Below, one piece after another: positions 35,301 through 48,091 of a stretch of DNA of 64,000 nt (position 1 is the first letter of the stretch; each line of letters starts with the position of its first letter). The notes beneath the pieces were generated by a model. That model ran no database searches and had not been told where the DNA came from. It saw nothing but the letters and a program-made list of their open reading frames with translations. A program made the position numbers and the translations under genes. The stretch is from Tigriopus japonicus (lineage: Eukaryota; Arthropoda; Copepoda; Harpacticoida; Harpacticidae): the NCBI GenBank assembly GCA_010645155.1, contig CM021320.1:8074270-8138269 (forward strand). Direction: 5' to 3'.

Positions 35301-38300
35301 TCTATTGTCTTCGTCATTTCAAACCTAGTCCTCCAACATCAATTAATTGCCTTTTTGGCCTTGCATTTTAGGTGTTTGGATCTTCTGATCGATGGAATGG
35401 CCTTGGGATCTTCTTTGATTCATTCGATAATGACAATAAACATAACAACCCGTACATTATGGCTATTGTGAACGACGGAACCAAGGCCTACGACCATCAA
35501 AATGATGGCTCTACCCAACAATTGGCGGGATGTCTCCGAGATTTCCGAAACAAGCCATTCCCAGTGAAGGCCAAAATCGAGTACTTCAACAACATTCTCA
35601 CGGTAAGTTTCTAGAATGTATCATCAATACCTAAGAGGAAGAAATGATCAAAGGAGACGATAAAGCTTGAAAGCCGTGCTTTTTTTTATAGCTTAAAAAC
35701 ATTTTGGATACACACAAAGATATTTGATTGAATTATAGTGATGGACCGAAAAAACTTTCAGTTTTGGTTTTGATTTAGGTTATGCCTACCAAACAAAAGC
35801 AGACATGCACTTTAAAGAATGGAATGCGACAACAAAATCGATTTTTTTTCTCAAAAACCCCTCTGAAACTAAATTTTCAACGATAAAGAAATCCAACGTC
35901 GTACACGTGATCAATTCAGATTTCAGAGTGAATTTTGCAAGTGTATGATTTTTAGTCTGCTACTTTCGGTTTCGGTTAGGGATCCTTTCGGTTTATCACA
36001 ATGAAATTATTTTTATGCAGATGGAGTTAGCACCATGGGCGTTTGTAAAGACACTCTAAAAGTAAAAAAAAGCAAGACGCCACAATTTAGTCCAGTTTTT
36101 CGTTTCTCTCCTGGTCTTGTTTCTGGTTTCGATTTCTACCTACTGATGCGTTGATTATTTCAAACCAAAACTGGTTTTTGACACTCCGGAAACTAATCTT
36201 TAGGGGAAACTAAAAACGCTGACACCTTCCGAAAACTAAGTTTCGTAATCTTGAATGGCAAGAAAGCTTCTCAAGCAAGTAAAAAAACCATCGCGTCCTT
36301 TTCATTCTGGCAGAGATCTTTCTTTTTTCTACTTGAGATGGATTAGTGATGGACAGACTTGTAAAGAAATTGTGCCTTAAATTAAAAGCGTGCGATTGCA
36401 ACAAATTTCAAGATGATTGCGATTAATTACTTTTGAACATAAAGTAATTGTTTTAACAATCAAAATTTGGATACAAAAAATGTCGCTTGGCGAAAGAAAC
36501 ACATTCAGATTCATCACATGAAGTGATTTAGAATAGCTCTCGATACACGAACAATGTTGCTAATGACTGACAGTATTCTTATTAAAATTTTTGGCTGTAT
36601 GTGCAGTTAAGGGCATATAATTGAGATTTTTCAATTACTAACTTTTCAACTTCAACAACAATTCTGACGGCCAATCAACTTTTTTCCATATTTTCGTGTC
36701 ATGGCCAATATGTTGGTTTATAGGCAAGCTTTTGTAACTTGTTTCCATGCAATGCTTCAAAGGTTTTTTGGGCAGTGACGTTGGATTTGAAAAGGAGAAA
36801 ATGTAGTTAAATTAGATTTCATAATGATTGTACTAAATTACAGTCCAAAACAAATATATTGGGATCTCAAGTCAATTACAACTTGGAAACTATTGGCATG
36901 GTTCTTGTGATCAAATTACTTAACTAGTTTTGAACCGAGAGGGCTCTTAACCGAAACCGATAGGAGTTGACTACAAAATCATGTGCTTACAAAATTCCCT
37001 TCAATATCAAATTGCTCATGTGTTCGATGTTTTGGGTAATCGGAAATTAAATGAGTCAAAAACCTGAAGTTACCGAAAATTTTGGACCAAAAAATATAAG
37101 AATTGTAGTCAAACTACATCTCTTATAATTCATGTCTGCTTTCGGATTTGGTAGGCATAACCGAAACCAAAATTTCGGCCGTAATTTTGGCCAAAAGCAC
37201 TTTTATTACCGTAATAAATAAACTAGCAAACATTTTATGGTTTCTATTCCAGGTCTTGTTCCACAATGGCATGAGTAACAATGAACGCGATTACGAGGTC
37301 TGTTTACGTGTGGAGAACGTGGTTCTTCCCAAGCATGGCTATTTCGGAGTCTCGGCTGCCACGGGTGGCTTGGCTGGTAAGAAAGTTTACTTCCATTTGT
37401 TGTCCAAAACAAACCTCTTCTCAACTAATCCAATCGGATCCACTTCTTTCTAGATGACCACGATGTGTTGAAGTTCTCCACGAGCAGCTTAAGAACTCCA
37501 GGCGTGGGCAGTGTTCCCGAGGTTCAGGACGCCGAAAGTCAAAAGTTTGAGGCCGAATTCGAGCAATACCAGAAGAAGCTTCAAGGCCAGAAAGACCAAT
37601 GGGCCAAAGAACATCCCGACCAGGTGAGACTACTGTCCTCAAAAAAGACTCGCGTGGCAACACAAAATACATTTAGAGCGCTGTTATTACAAGAGTACGC
37701 GCATGAGATTGACCAGTCCAAGGAAAACCATATTTCTCTTGACGAATCACAGAAATCCTGTAATTTTACAAAAATGAGAGGTTATTGCGACTAGATGAAT
37801 GTTCAGTTTCTTTTTGATTTGAAGGAGGCTGTAAAGTAGTGAGGTGTAATAAATCCTTTGTTGGGTCATCCTTGACTGATCCCACTCATCACAGAATTTG
37901 AGACGAAAAGGGAAAAAGCCCACAAAAAGTGCACCATTGTATTGAAATGCATTTTCAAAAAAATTATTGCCTTGCAAGATCTGTGCTTGTTCTGGAAATG
38001 AACTTGCTCAGTCTTGCATTTTCTTACAAGAACTGCACTTTTCTAGTTCTTTCCTTTCTCCTTTCGAATCATGTAGAGGCACATATCATAAGGGAGACGA
38101 AAGTATCTCATACGTGCACTCTTGTAATTATAGTGCTCTAAAGACATCCAAAATGCCAAGATACAAGTAAACCAAGGAGCGATACATTTGTTGAAGTGGT
38201 TTTCTAATCTCTTGCTTTCTTGAAAAGAAGGGGAGCAAAATGTATCTTCCAATGTCTTACCGGGTGAAAGATTTTCAAGTGTTTTCATGACATTGCCTTC

Positions 38301-41300
38301 AATTGGAATAATACAATGAAAAGGGGTTAGTAAATCTTCATAAGTTAGGTGGTAAAAGAACATGTGGTGTGTCAGGTGTATTGATGCATTCATTGCAAAT
38401 TGTCCTTATCAGGGAAACAAGATCTTGTTGCAAAAAACTCCCATTTTTCCAATATACACAATTGTTAGCTATCCATCTTTGGAAAGGAAATTCTAATATT
38501 ATCATTGAGAATGGAGTATTTTCTGATATTTAGCTACAATTGATGTTCATCAAGTGCAACATTATTACAACCAATTCAAGTTTTCTTGATTTTGTTTCAC
38601 ATTTTCTATGATTTCAACAATGTGTAAGAAAACAAAAGGAAGAAACAAAATTTAGTTACAAAATATTTATGAAGTATTTTTCTTTCATCGACTTCAAATT
38701 TTGAAAAAAATACAATTAGAATCAATTCCATTGAAGATCTTAAAACTTTGAACGGAATGCTGTCGTTTGACGTTAAGAAAATCGATTAGAGTACGTACGT
38801 TTGCCTTGAAAGATCTAAACTGGTTTACGTACATAAAAGAGACGAACATTTTCTCGCCACCCAGTAACTCTTAAGTGGAGGCTCTCATGTGGCCTTTGTC
38901 GGCCAGATTGGATCAACTCCAAGGTTCAAAGGGCTCTGTCAAGTGGAAAACACATCTCCTTCAGCTCTGTAACCTTACCAAGGCTCCTTCTAGCGTGTTA
39001 CTAAGGCCTATCTAGAGAGAGAAAGAGAGGCCTTTCTTTCCCCAAGTTACTCGTTATTGCCATTTTCCTCATTCTCGAGAACTAGAGGTGTATGTTGGCA
39101 AAAATACTTCGAACCGGACAATGAAACGTATATTTCAATTTTATCACATGTTTTCCTTCTTTTCGTTTTTAGGTGATGAAGAACGATGATGGTTGGGATA
39201 ACTGGTTCTCGGACCAGGATAAGGAGCTCCAACAGATTTTCCAAGGACAATCTGAGATGAAGAATGTCCTGTCGGATTTGCATCGGAAAATGGACGAGAT
39301 CATCGGACGTCAAGAACGAACTCTCTCCATGATGTCAGGCATTCAGGTGAGAATTGGTTTGTCACTAGCTACGTATGAATTATCACAAGTGTAAGAGGTT
39401 CGACAATCATGTGTGAAAGCCGGTGGGTTTTATCAGAACTTTCATGCGAGGATAATCCTTCTTTTACCACTTGTGAGAGATCCAAGGGCTTTTTCCCGAA
39501 GCAAAATCTAAATGATTTACTATTTCAAATTAAATCATTTAATGCCTCGTAGTTTAGAGAAAAACCCTGTGTTCTCTATTAACATGTGCTTTTTTTAATA
39601 CGATTTCTTTTGATGCGTGAAATGTTAAGTTAATCTTTATTAATTCTCCCTTTACTTGACCAAACGAGAAGGATTCAAAACTAGACTGTCCGGTTGATTT
39701 TTCCTTTTGAATGCAGAATTTGAATTATAGCGTTGAAAACAAAATAAAGCCGCTATAACTGAAACATTTTGAATTCTCTGCATTGAATATGCCCCTCGTA
39801 AAACGTTTTTGCAACCTTTTTTGTGATTCTCGATGCACGTGAGGCTAGCGGAAAAGTGACTCCTGCACAGATTCAAGATTTGCCGCAGAACATAAATTTT
39901 TCATTAGTCAACCTCGGTATTTTTGCCAAAAGAAAACTTTTTTAGGAGCTCCAAATCTGGCCGTCAAGTGTATTCAGTAATCATGGAGCAAGACCTCCAA
40001 TTGCAGTACAGACCATAGATTTCTTGACTACTAGATGTTGGACTACCGACAATGTGGTGCAAAAGACCGGTTTGATTAATTCCTAAAAGATCGTTCATTA
40101 CACTGTTTTACCCTCCGCGTCCTACATCCAGTAGTCTAGAAAACAAGGTACAGGCTGATAACCAACATTATTTTGACGACATTTTCCCTCGGCGATTCCT
40201 TTCTCACATCTCTTGTCTGGTTCGTTTTCGTTTATTAGTCTGGACAAATTGGAGTGAACCAAGGTCAACCTGCTCCCCCTGGCCAAATGGGAGGTGGAAT
40301 CCCCGTGGACACGATTCGCCGAGACGAAGTCAATGCCGTGCTCGCTAATCAACGAGAAATTGTCTCCGCTTCCCGTGATATCAAGTAAGTCGGAGAAATA
40401 TCTCTCGTCAGAAAAGGACGTCTGGAAAATGGACAGAAAGGCTGAGGATAGGGAATGGGTAGCGGTAATTTGAACTTCAATTTTGTGGCACGGAGAAGTC
40501 AAGGTTGTTATGAACTCAGTTTTTGATAAATAAGTTAAAAGTAAATAAAAGTAAATAGATCGGAGAAACCCCGAGATAGCCAATGTAACAAGTTGTAAAT
40601 AAGACCAGACCACAAATGGCGCTGTATAGAGGGTTCATATTAGAAAATAAGGAATCAAGATGATGGGTTAAGGCCTGACAAAATTTGATGCAACTTCTTT
40701 GAATGAGATCATAGATGAAACAAATTGAAATTTTGAGTACCATGCATGGTGCTTTTACTAACCAGATGTTTCATGAATTTTTATCTCCTTTCTATGCTTA
40801 AGATTTGGAAGCCAAAGTATCAGACGACTCTATCCTGAAATTGTTCATTTTAAAATTAAAATACCGTATCACTCTTTTTCTTGCTATTTTATTTTGACTG
40901 GTTTTTACTCAGATCCAAGATTCAAGTTATTACATGTTAATACATGTAATAAAATCCTAAATTTCTTTAAGGTGTCAAGAAAATGCCAATCTTGGCCTCA
41001 ACCTCTCTCTCTCCATTTTTGAAACAGTTCTTGCCTTCATCCAGCTTTCTTTTCCTCGTTTCTCTTAACAAGATCAGATAAAAAAAAAAAGAAATAAAGC
41101 GTTCAGTAGACTGTCTGGTCTCTTGGGCTGTTTTAATTATTCATTCAAGGACAGACAGACAGACATTGTGCACAATCTTAGTCTACAGAAAAAGTCAAGG
41201 ATGTACATACAGTAGTAGGTTGTCGGTTTGATGATTGTTTTCGAACATCCAGAGAACAAGAGAGCAGATTCTTTGGCAATTTGAGATGTGGTCGAGATGA

Positions 41301-44300
41301 ACTAGAGTTGTTGCCCATTGATTGGATGGGACATGGGGCCTTTCTTGGCGTGATGACTTGGGTTGTTATTGCTCGTGGCATTAATACTGTTGTTACTATT
41401 GATCATGGGCGTCCCTAAAACGAATCCTAGCGACGACCCAAGATGAATTTTGCATCCGTTCTGTTGATGACTCTGTAGCTGTCGCTTCATCTCGCCCAAA
41501 TCGTTGGTGAGGCTGTTGGATTCTTGTTTGAGAGCATCATTTTCCTGCTTCAGCTTGTCAACCTCAGATTCTGGAAAATACGACAGACACGTAATCAAGA
41601 CGGTTGTTGAGGAAAATGGAGCTTTTTTGAAATACTCTCGGCAACAATGCCCCTTTTGTTCGGAATGGGCATTATTTTTGTGTGTCAAGTACAAAAGGTG
41701 AAAGAGACCTCAAAATTTGTTCGATGAAACACACGTTTCGAAGTACGGCGAGTTTCTACGGAGTCGAGTCAAACTGATTTTTGGACAAGAGTCAATTTGG
41801 ACGAGGGTTTCTTCGTTATGGAAGAAGAAGAGCCGGAGACAAAACCAGCCATCCGAAGAATTTAAATGCACTCGAATGATTCTTGGGAGCGATTGCAGTT
41901 GTGGTCAGATCCTTAGAGAGAGATCTTGCCAAAGACTGAAAGACGGTTGCATTGGATGAACATGTTAACGAAGCGAAGAGATTCCCCAAAAGGAACTTGA
42001 TGATGGGGGTCGTCGAATTTGGAGATCAACTTTAGAATCACCTATAGCTGTCCATCAAAATTACTAGTTAATGGGGAAATCAAAATACTTGGGTACATTA
42101 AACCTGAGGACCACTGGAAGGTGGACTCAGAGCCTAACGACGGAACCAATAGGTTCCGGAATAGTAACCGGCTGTCATAGTAAACCAGATTAATTTACCT
42201 TTACATGAGCTCATATGTGTGTTAAGAAGAATTTATGGTTCTATTTTTAACTCGATCGAAGGTTGGAATCAAAATTGATGTCCTATTAAAGTCATTGCAG
42301 AAGAGAGCTTGAAATGAAAAAGACGTTGGTAAAGAACATTTCGTAAAAGTTCATTTATTCTGCAAGTGCTCATTGCTGAGGTTTCAAAGGAGGTCTTGAA
42401 AACAAAGTTGTATATATGTATTGGGGTGAAAATGCAAAACGTTACTAGAACCAACTCAACGTCTTGTATAATTACTCTCAACAATACCTTCATCGTCCAG
42501 ATTTTAGTCGTTCTTGAAACCATAAAATTCATTAACATCATGGGAAGATTTTTAGATGGATTTGAGTGGTAAAGTCATTTGTACTGGAACTTTGAAGAGA
42601 CAAAAAAAGTTTAGGAGGAAAAGGATTGACATGCATGCAAACTTCATCGCTACATTCATCAATCTCCCAGGTTTTCTTACTCAGTGTTTTGTGGAACTTG
42701 TCAAATCTTTGCCATTTCTCAGAGTCTAGATCAGGGGTCAGCAACTAGTGGGCCTAAAAGCTATGGAGAAAGCCCAAAATAGTCGGCCGAGAGCCATCCA
42801 TAGTAATGTACTCGTGGGCCCAAAGCTCTTTAATTTGTAAGCCTCTGAACCTTGTCTGCTTGGTGGGTCCATGAAACCACGTAATCAAATGTCGTGGGCC
42901 TTGACCCAAAAGCGGTTGCCGACCCCTGGTCTAGATGGTAAATGAATGCATACGAATTGAGCATCAAACCTCCGTGTCAATAACCACTTCAGACACAAAA
43001 TTTTCATTTGAAAAGAAAATGAATGACCCTGTCCCTACGAGCATTTATGGAGGGTTTCTCACAATGATTGACAGAACCGACATGCAAGTCACCAACTAAC
43101 TGTAAACGTTGCTAATATGCACAAAAAGTGACAAGTGGCTTCGTTTTGGAGACGAAAAAGCCACCAGTTTTTCATTTGTATGCTAATATGAATATGTAGG
43201 CGAAACTTGCTTTCCGTTTCTAATGAAAGGAAATAAACCTACACATACTTAAGGCCATGATCAGGTCCACTTTCTTTTGACGGCATTTGGAGGCTGCAAT
43301 TCGGTTTCGTTCCCGTTTTCGTTCTAAGCGATGCTGATCCGCGGAAGCGAGCTGAGAACATCGACTGGAAAAAAGCAAATACGGTATTTGAGGAACGGAA
43401 TATTGAGACAAGTACGCTCCATTTTGTAAATTACCTTCGATCTGAAATGGCTGCCAAGACTGTGGTTGGATTTCGTGCTCTTTGGTTTTGATTTTCGTAG
43501 ATTTGGTCTGGGTAATAAGTTGCAGGTCTTGGCTCGGAATCAACTTCAAATGTTGCACTAGGATTACTATGGGTTCCATCATTGCTGAAACAAACAAAAT
43601 TTGGTTAAGTTTCCTATTTAGAAAGGATCCGTATCTCAAAATCGTGCAATCACTCATCAAACAGTCTTTATCCTCAATTATAGTTATTTGATTACTCTTT
43701 GAAAATTGGTCTGAAGATGACGAAAAAATTGAGATTTCCTTGGAAAGACGTCTGGTTTGGATGCAAATGACCTTATTTATTGCACATTGAAGGTCATGGT
43801 TTCACAATACTAGCTAATTCTCATGTTACCAAAAATTGGTGGATATCATCTATATCTTGTAATTACTGTTGCCAGTGCTGCCATTTTTGCACCGGAGTTT
43901 TTGTTTCTAGCTCGTTCCCGGGTTTTTAACCAATGCAAGGGAGTGATTTTTCTGCATGATTGTATGTCAATTTTTATAAAATTTGTGGTCATATAGTGCA
44001 TTAGATTTTGCCGCTCTTGGGCACCCCTGTATATAAGATTGGTCAGGTAAAATTTAGATGTAGGAAACGATCCAAGTGACGGTTGAAACTCGACAAAGAA
44101 TCATCGTCTGATACCCTCAGGAAGAAGGTGTTTATGTCAACGTCAAGTTTTTGATACTTGCTTTTCGAAGAGTCTAGGTACAGAAAACTTTTTGACCCAT
44201 AAACCTAAACAAAGGGCAATTCAAAACACATCACTTACTTAAGGTACTCGCGTTGGTTGTACATTTGCACGTTTCCATTGGTGAAATACTCCTCGGAATA

Positions 44301-47300
44301 GTCTCCAATGACAGGCACAGGATCATTCTGTTGCTGATTTGAGTGATGGGATTCCACCCCATATTTGGTTCCGTTGCCAAAAGCAACCAAATGTCCGTCA
44401 TCACTTTGAGCTAAAGACGGGTCCATGGTGTCAAATTCGTCCGGCATCGAGACTTAGAGCTCTCTTGCAATCCGGACCCGATGGTGATTCACACTCGAAT
44501 ACTGCTAGGTCCGGTTTGATTTCTTTGTAATCAAACTCTTTTTGGGGGGGACGACTTGATTTATATTGACTTTACCAGCTCCTTCCCCAGGACAACCAAT
44601 TCCTGTGTCCGTGCACACAAATTTCAGGAGACCTCAAGAAGGAGAACACAAATACAACAAGACTCTTGTTTTTATCGCATTCAAGCTCTGGGGTTTGCCT
44701 CCCAAAACGAGCGATAAAGTGTCAAATTTAGGAAGTCCTTTAACCACTGCAACAACGACATGCATGCATGCATACACTAACACCAAAACTTGAACGTATC
44801 AGGCCAAGAGCACACCTCTTTCACTTCACTTTTTTGGGGGAGAGTTAAGATTTAGAAGACTCTTCGGGGATCTCTTTGTAGAAATGTCACTAGGTTGTCA
44901 AATGTTCCAGGCACCTTCACGGTGGTGATATGCATGTTAATGTCGATTCCTAGGCGTCGAAGTAGTAGTACTAGTTAGTTAGGGCTGAGGCAACGAGCCT
45001 ATAACACCCAAACCCACCCTGAAGTCTTTATCACGTTTAGCGCTCGCGACTATATTGACATTGGAGATGTATTAGCTGTTTCCTGTTTGGAAGTATCAAA
45101 GATAAGCCAGGCGTATTCACAAATCACAAGGATTCGATCGATCCCTTGAATATAGATCGCTTTCTGTCCTAACTCTTAAAGGGATGGCATTCTTTTCTTT
45201 TGCCGAAACAACGAACCCCATCAGCTGTCAGTTTTCTTGAACAGTATGATGATACGCTATTTTTGTTCTAGCATGGACTAACTTAGTGAGTCAGGGCATT
45301 CCCATAGTTCTTAGAATCTCCCCAACCTCTTATACATTGAGAGATTTGTAATTTCATAGTACCAAAGGCACGAACACGATGCATCTTATCTGAGCCTTCA
45401 ATTCAGAGATTGGAATTGTTAAAAATGAATGCATTTCTCAATCACGTCAAATATGAATCCACAAAAAATCCATTAGCGATTGGAACTTCCATTCAGATTC
45501 CTTTCATGCACATATTTGATCCATTTTCTGTCTCAAAAAAAAAAAACCGTCTGAGGTACCGGGTGGGCGATCCGAACATATATTCTTAACAGTTGTCATA
45601 AATATTGTTATATATAGTAGTTCCTTGTCCAAATTATAGTTTTTGAATAAGAACAGGATCTCCCTTAACCTTATTTTCGTCAATCATTATTACTAGACTG
45701 CAGTGCAAGCTAGTACAAAGGTACCAAGTTTAAGCCGTATGTTATGTTGCCTTTTCGTTCAAATAAATCGATGATGAGAGGGGTTTTCATTTGCTTTTTA
45801 TTGAGTGAGGCATTTATTCAAACTTGAAGGTTTTATTATAGACGATTATTTTTACCGTTTGTAAGAAAAGTCTTCCGAAGGTTTCCACTCTCCCCTTTTT
45901 GGGCGTAACTTTTCGAGCTGACTAGCAAAGATGTAAAAGCTTGACTTTGAAATGAGACAATATTTGACGTTATCAAAAGTCACCATTGAATCGATTGACA
46001 ATATTGTTTAATTTACACCAGATAGCCGGCAATTTGAAAAAAAAATCTCTGGTTTGATTATAGAGATAATTGGGCAGGCCAGTCAAACTTACTAACAGGA
46101 CTAAGCTATCTTTTAACTTTTGCCCGAGCAGTTTGGCGCATTCCCCCACCCATAAACCTCGCTACTGCTGGACTGAGAGGGTAGCTTCAAAATTTATCAT
46201 CTTTGCTCCCATTCAAGAGAATATCTTATTTTTCAGGACTTTTGGTTTATGTAGCAAGAAATTTGCCCATCAATTTTCAGCTCAATCGAACGACGAAGTC
46301 AGAAGTTAACCTTCTTTGAAGTTCAGGCAAGCGTAGGCGAAAAATGACTTTGTCCTACCTTGTTGCAAGATCTTGCAACAAGAGGTAGAACGATTTCATT
46401 TTCCGCCTTTGTTTGCCTGAATTTAAAAGGCGTATAACTTTTGATTCCGTTGTTTGATTGAGCTGAAAATTGGTGCAGAATCTCTTCGTTACATAAACCA
46501 CAGCTCCTGTAAAGAATAAGAAGTTCCCTTGAATGGGAGCAAAGATGATAAATTTTGAAGCTACCATCTCAGCCTAAGTAATATGCCCCACCAGATGCCG
46601 CTAAATGCATAAGTCTCAAAATAGCAGTGCCTCGATCTTATCCTTCTATGTGATGAGGGCTGGAATGGACTTTTAGATATCCCAGCATGGCTCACTAATG
46701 GCCGTATATAGACAGCGTTTACTTTATAAAATATTCAAAAATCTTCACTTTACTCACCGACCCTGTAAAACGTCAAAGTATCTCTCTTATCCATATTGCA
46801 TGTGCCTTCTTATTTTAGAAACTTTGTCATCGATATTCACACCAAAACCGGTCAGCTTATGAGCCGAGGGTCAGCCCAGCAAGTGGGCGGGCCAGCTGCT
46901 GGAGGATCCGATGTGTCTGGGATGATGCAGGTAAGACCCCAAGACAAAATCAACTCTTGGGAAAGATTCAAGTACTTCACAACGGAACTTTGACTTTGAA
47001 GGAGATGAGAGAGAGCTTGAACCTGATTCGACGAGATCTTGCTGGAACTCAACAGAAGCTCACACAGAATCCTCCACTGAAGTGTCCTGAAGTGGCTGGT
47101 GGACCCACCAATTGCGTGTCGACCACGGTTTTCATGGTCCTAATGGCTGTCCAGTTGGTGATCATCATTGCTTACCTCATGTTTAAGTAAGTATGATATT
47201 TGAAATGGCTCACTCCTTGATAGGGCTGCACAAAAAGTCCAAAATAAAACGCCAAAAATTACAAAAAGTGCCAACAATTGAGGATAATTTGGAATGTATG

Positions 47301-48091
47301 AAACTTAGTGCTGTTTGTAAAAAAAATGCTCTGTAGTGGAAGGAAAGAACTTTGAACAGTTGTTGAATCAATCAAAATTTGGGCCATAACAAATTACAAT
47401 ACATTCATAGCTCTTGTTTTTTTTTCATTCTTTAACTGAAAAACAATACTTGAAAAACAAATGTCAAAGAGAAGTTTTCAAAATGTAAAGCAACCAGTTT
47501 TCTAATATTGTGTTCAAAAATTCTTCTCTTCCTTAGATGGAAAATATCTTTGATCCAATTAAATAATTACACCTGGGGCGTGATTAGCTAAGGTTTTAAA
47601 AGGCGAGAAAATAATAATGTTCTTCAAAAAAATTGGAAAAACACCAAATTTTGGCAAAAAGCCAAAAATGCAAATCAAATGGAGAAAAATGCCGGAAAAA
47701 TGCGCCAAATTTCAATAAAAACGCCAAAAAATGGAAGAAGTGAAAATCAACCATAATAATAATAAAATGGGCAAAGACATAAAATGCATTTTTATGGAAT
47801 GTGCACCTCACTTATTATGTACAAACCCGTGAAAAATTGGTACGTGAAAGAAAGTTTCCAGAAAAGAAAAGAACGATAGTGCAGTTTCAGTGGACGAAAG
47901 ATGAACAGTTACATTTCTTGACATTTCTTTGAAGTGGATTCAGGAGTTGGCAACATTGAGAGGGTTTCTTGCTGTTATACTGCAACAAAGTTGTCAGCTG
48001 TAGAAACCTTAGTTTTAGGGTGAAATGACCGACAATGATCGCTTTTTATTACAGGGACAGCAGAGAAACACAAGCGAAGAAGTTCTACTAA
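32331..48091 (+). CDS. LMAN1: LMAN1 / ERGIC-53 mannose-binding cargo receptor
   Basis: Ten exons join in frame to 516 residues: 32331-32508, 33291-33484, 35372-35602, 37253-37376, 37454-37623, 39173-39346, 40239-40384, 46819-46930, 47002-47186 and 48055-48091. ERGIC-53 binds high-mannose glycoproteins in the ER and carries them to the ER-Golgi intermediate compartment. Residues 1-19 are a signal peptide. The L-type lectin domain follows, with FEYKYSFKPPYL, VTGRGRIGADGLAFWY, the calcium-site run GIFFDSFDND and YDHQNDG. Then comes a coiled-coil stalk (exons 5-8). The luminal KCPE...NC cysteines match those that link human LMAN1 oligomers. One membrane helix follows. The cytosolic tail ends KKFY, a dilysine retrieval signal with an aromatic end. 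Human LMAN1 has 510 residues and aligns along its length. Exon 9 could start at 46966 instead of 47002. Intron 7 (40385-46818) contains a Jun-like gene on the other strand. Confidence 0.92.
33849..34405. repeat. MITE-like element with ~150-bp inverted ends in LMAN1 intron 2
   Basis: Left arm 33849-34012 and right arm about 34250-34405 are reverse complements with few mismatches (GCGTTTAATTGAG, TTCCAAAGACATTTGAGACC with small changes, TTAATTAGGTCACGGGCC). The centre is unrelated AT-rich DNA. Eroded matches occur near 8755-8790 and 9175-9205. Confidence 0.7.
35745..37195. repeat. Long-spaced inverted repeats in LMAN1 intron 3
   Basis: Arms of about 65 bp at 35745-35812 and 37131-37195 share GGTTATGCCTACCAAA and GCAGACATG in inverted orientation. 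They frame 1.3 kb with no coding sequence, possibly a non-autonomous DNA transposon that fills most of the intron. Confidence 0.4.
40018..40145. repeat. Small inverted-repeat element upstream of LMAN1 exon 7
   Basis: Ends of about 26 bp (TTGACTACTAGATGTTGGAC and its inverted partner) frame roughly 75 bp, ending 94 nt before exon 7. About 40 bp of the left end recurs at 19763-19805 beside the LINE fragment. Confidence 0.45.
41302..44447 (-). CDS. Jun-like bZIP transcription factor, nested in LMAN1 intron 7
   Basis: Four exons on the minus strand, 44447-44239, 43584-43435, 43364-43249 and 41570-41302, join in frame to 247 residues. Jun proteins pair with Fos or each other to form AP-1 in the nucleus and bind TGAGTCA-type sites. 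Exon 3 encodes the basic region ERKRERNRIAASKCRQKK, with the N-x2-AAS-x-CR signature of Jun/Fos. Exons 3 and 4 encode the zipper (VDLIMALKSEV, DKLKQEN, SLTNDL, EMKRQL). It aligns without gaps to human JUN and ends in QNGCKI, like the NSGCQL just after the JUN zipper. The N-terminus is short, Asp/Gln-rich, and shows no clear JNK-docking delta motif. Human JUN is longer (331 residues) and intronless; here the bZIP is split between basic region and zipper. It could be a divergent Jun or a Jun-related factor, so no symbol is given. Confidence 0.78.
42732..42928. mobile_element. hAT-type MITE with 8-bp target duplication
   Basis: The element begins CAGGGGTCAGCAAC and ends GTTGCCGACCCCTG, giving near-perfect terminal inverted repeats. 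It is flanked on both sides by GTCTAGAT (42724-42731 and 42929-42936), an 8-bp duplication typical of hAT transposons. It is 197 bp, has no coding capacity, and lies in LMAN1 intron 7, between Jun exon 4 and exon 3. Confidence 0.85.
46162..46579. repeat. Foldback palindrome in LMAN1 intron 7
   Basis: Two arms of about 205 bp meet at the perfect centre TGTTGCAAGATCTTGCAACA (46361-46380). Both arms carry AGCTTCAAAATTTATCATC and TTTTCAGCTCAATC. There is no coding potential beyond mirrored chance frames. Confidence 0.75.

Noticed and set aside
46966..47001. Alternative LMAN1 exon 9 start
   Set aside because: It would leave a 35-nt intron, too short for normal splicing. The acceptor at 47001 gives a 71-nt intron and fits the family.
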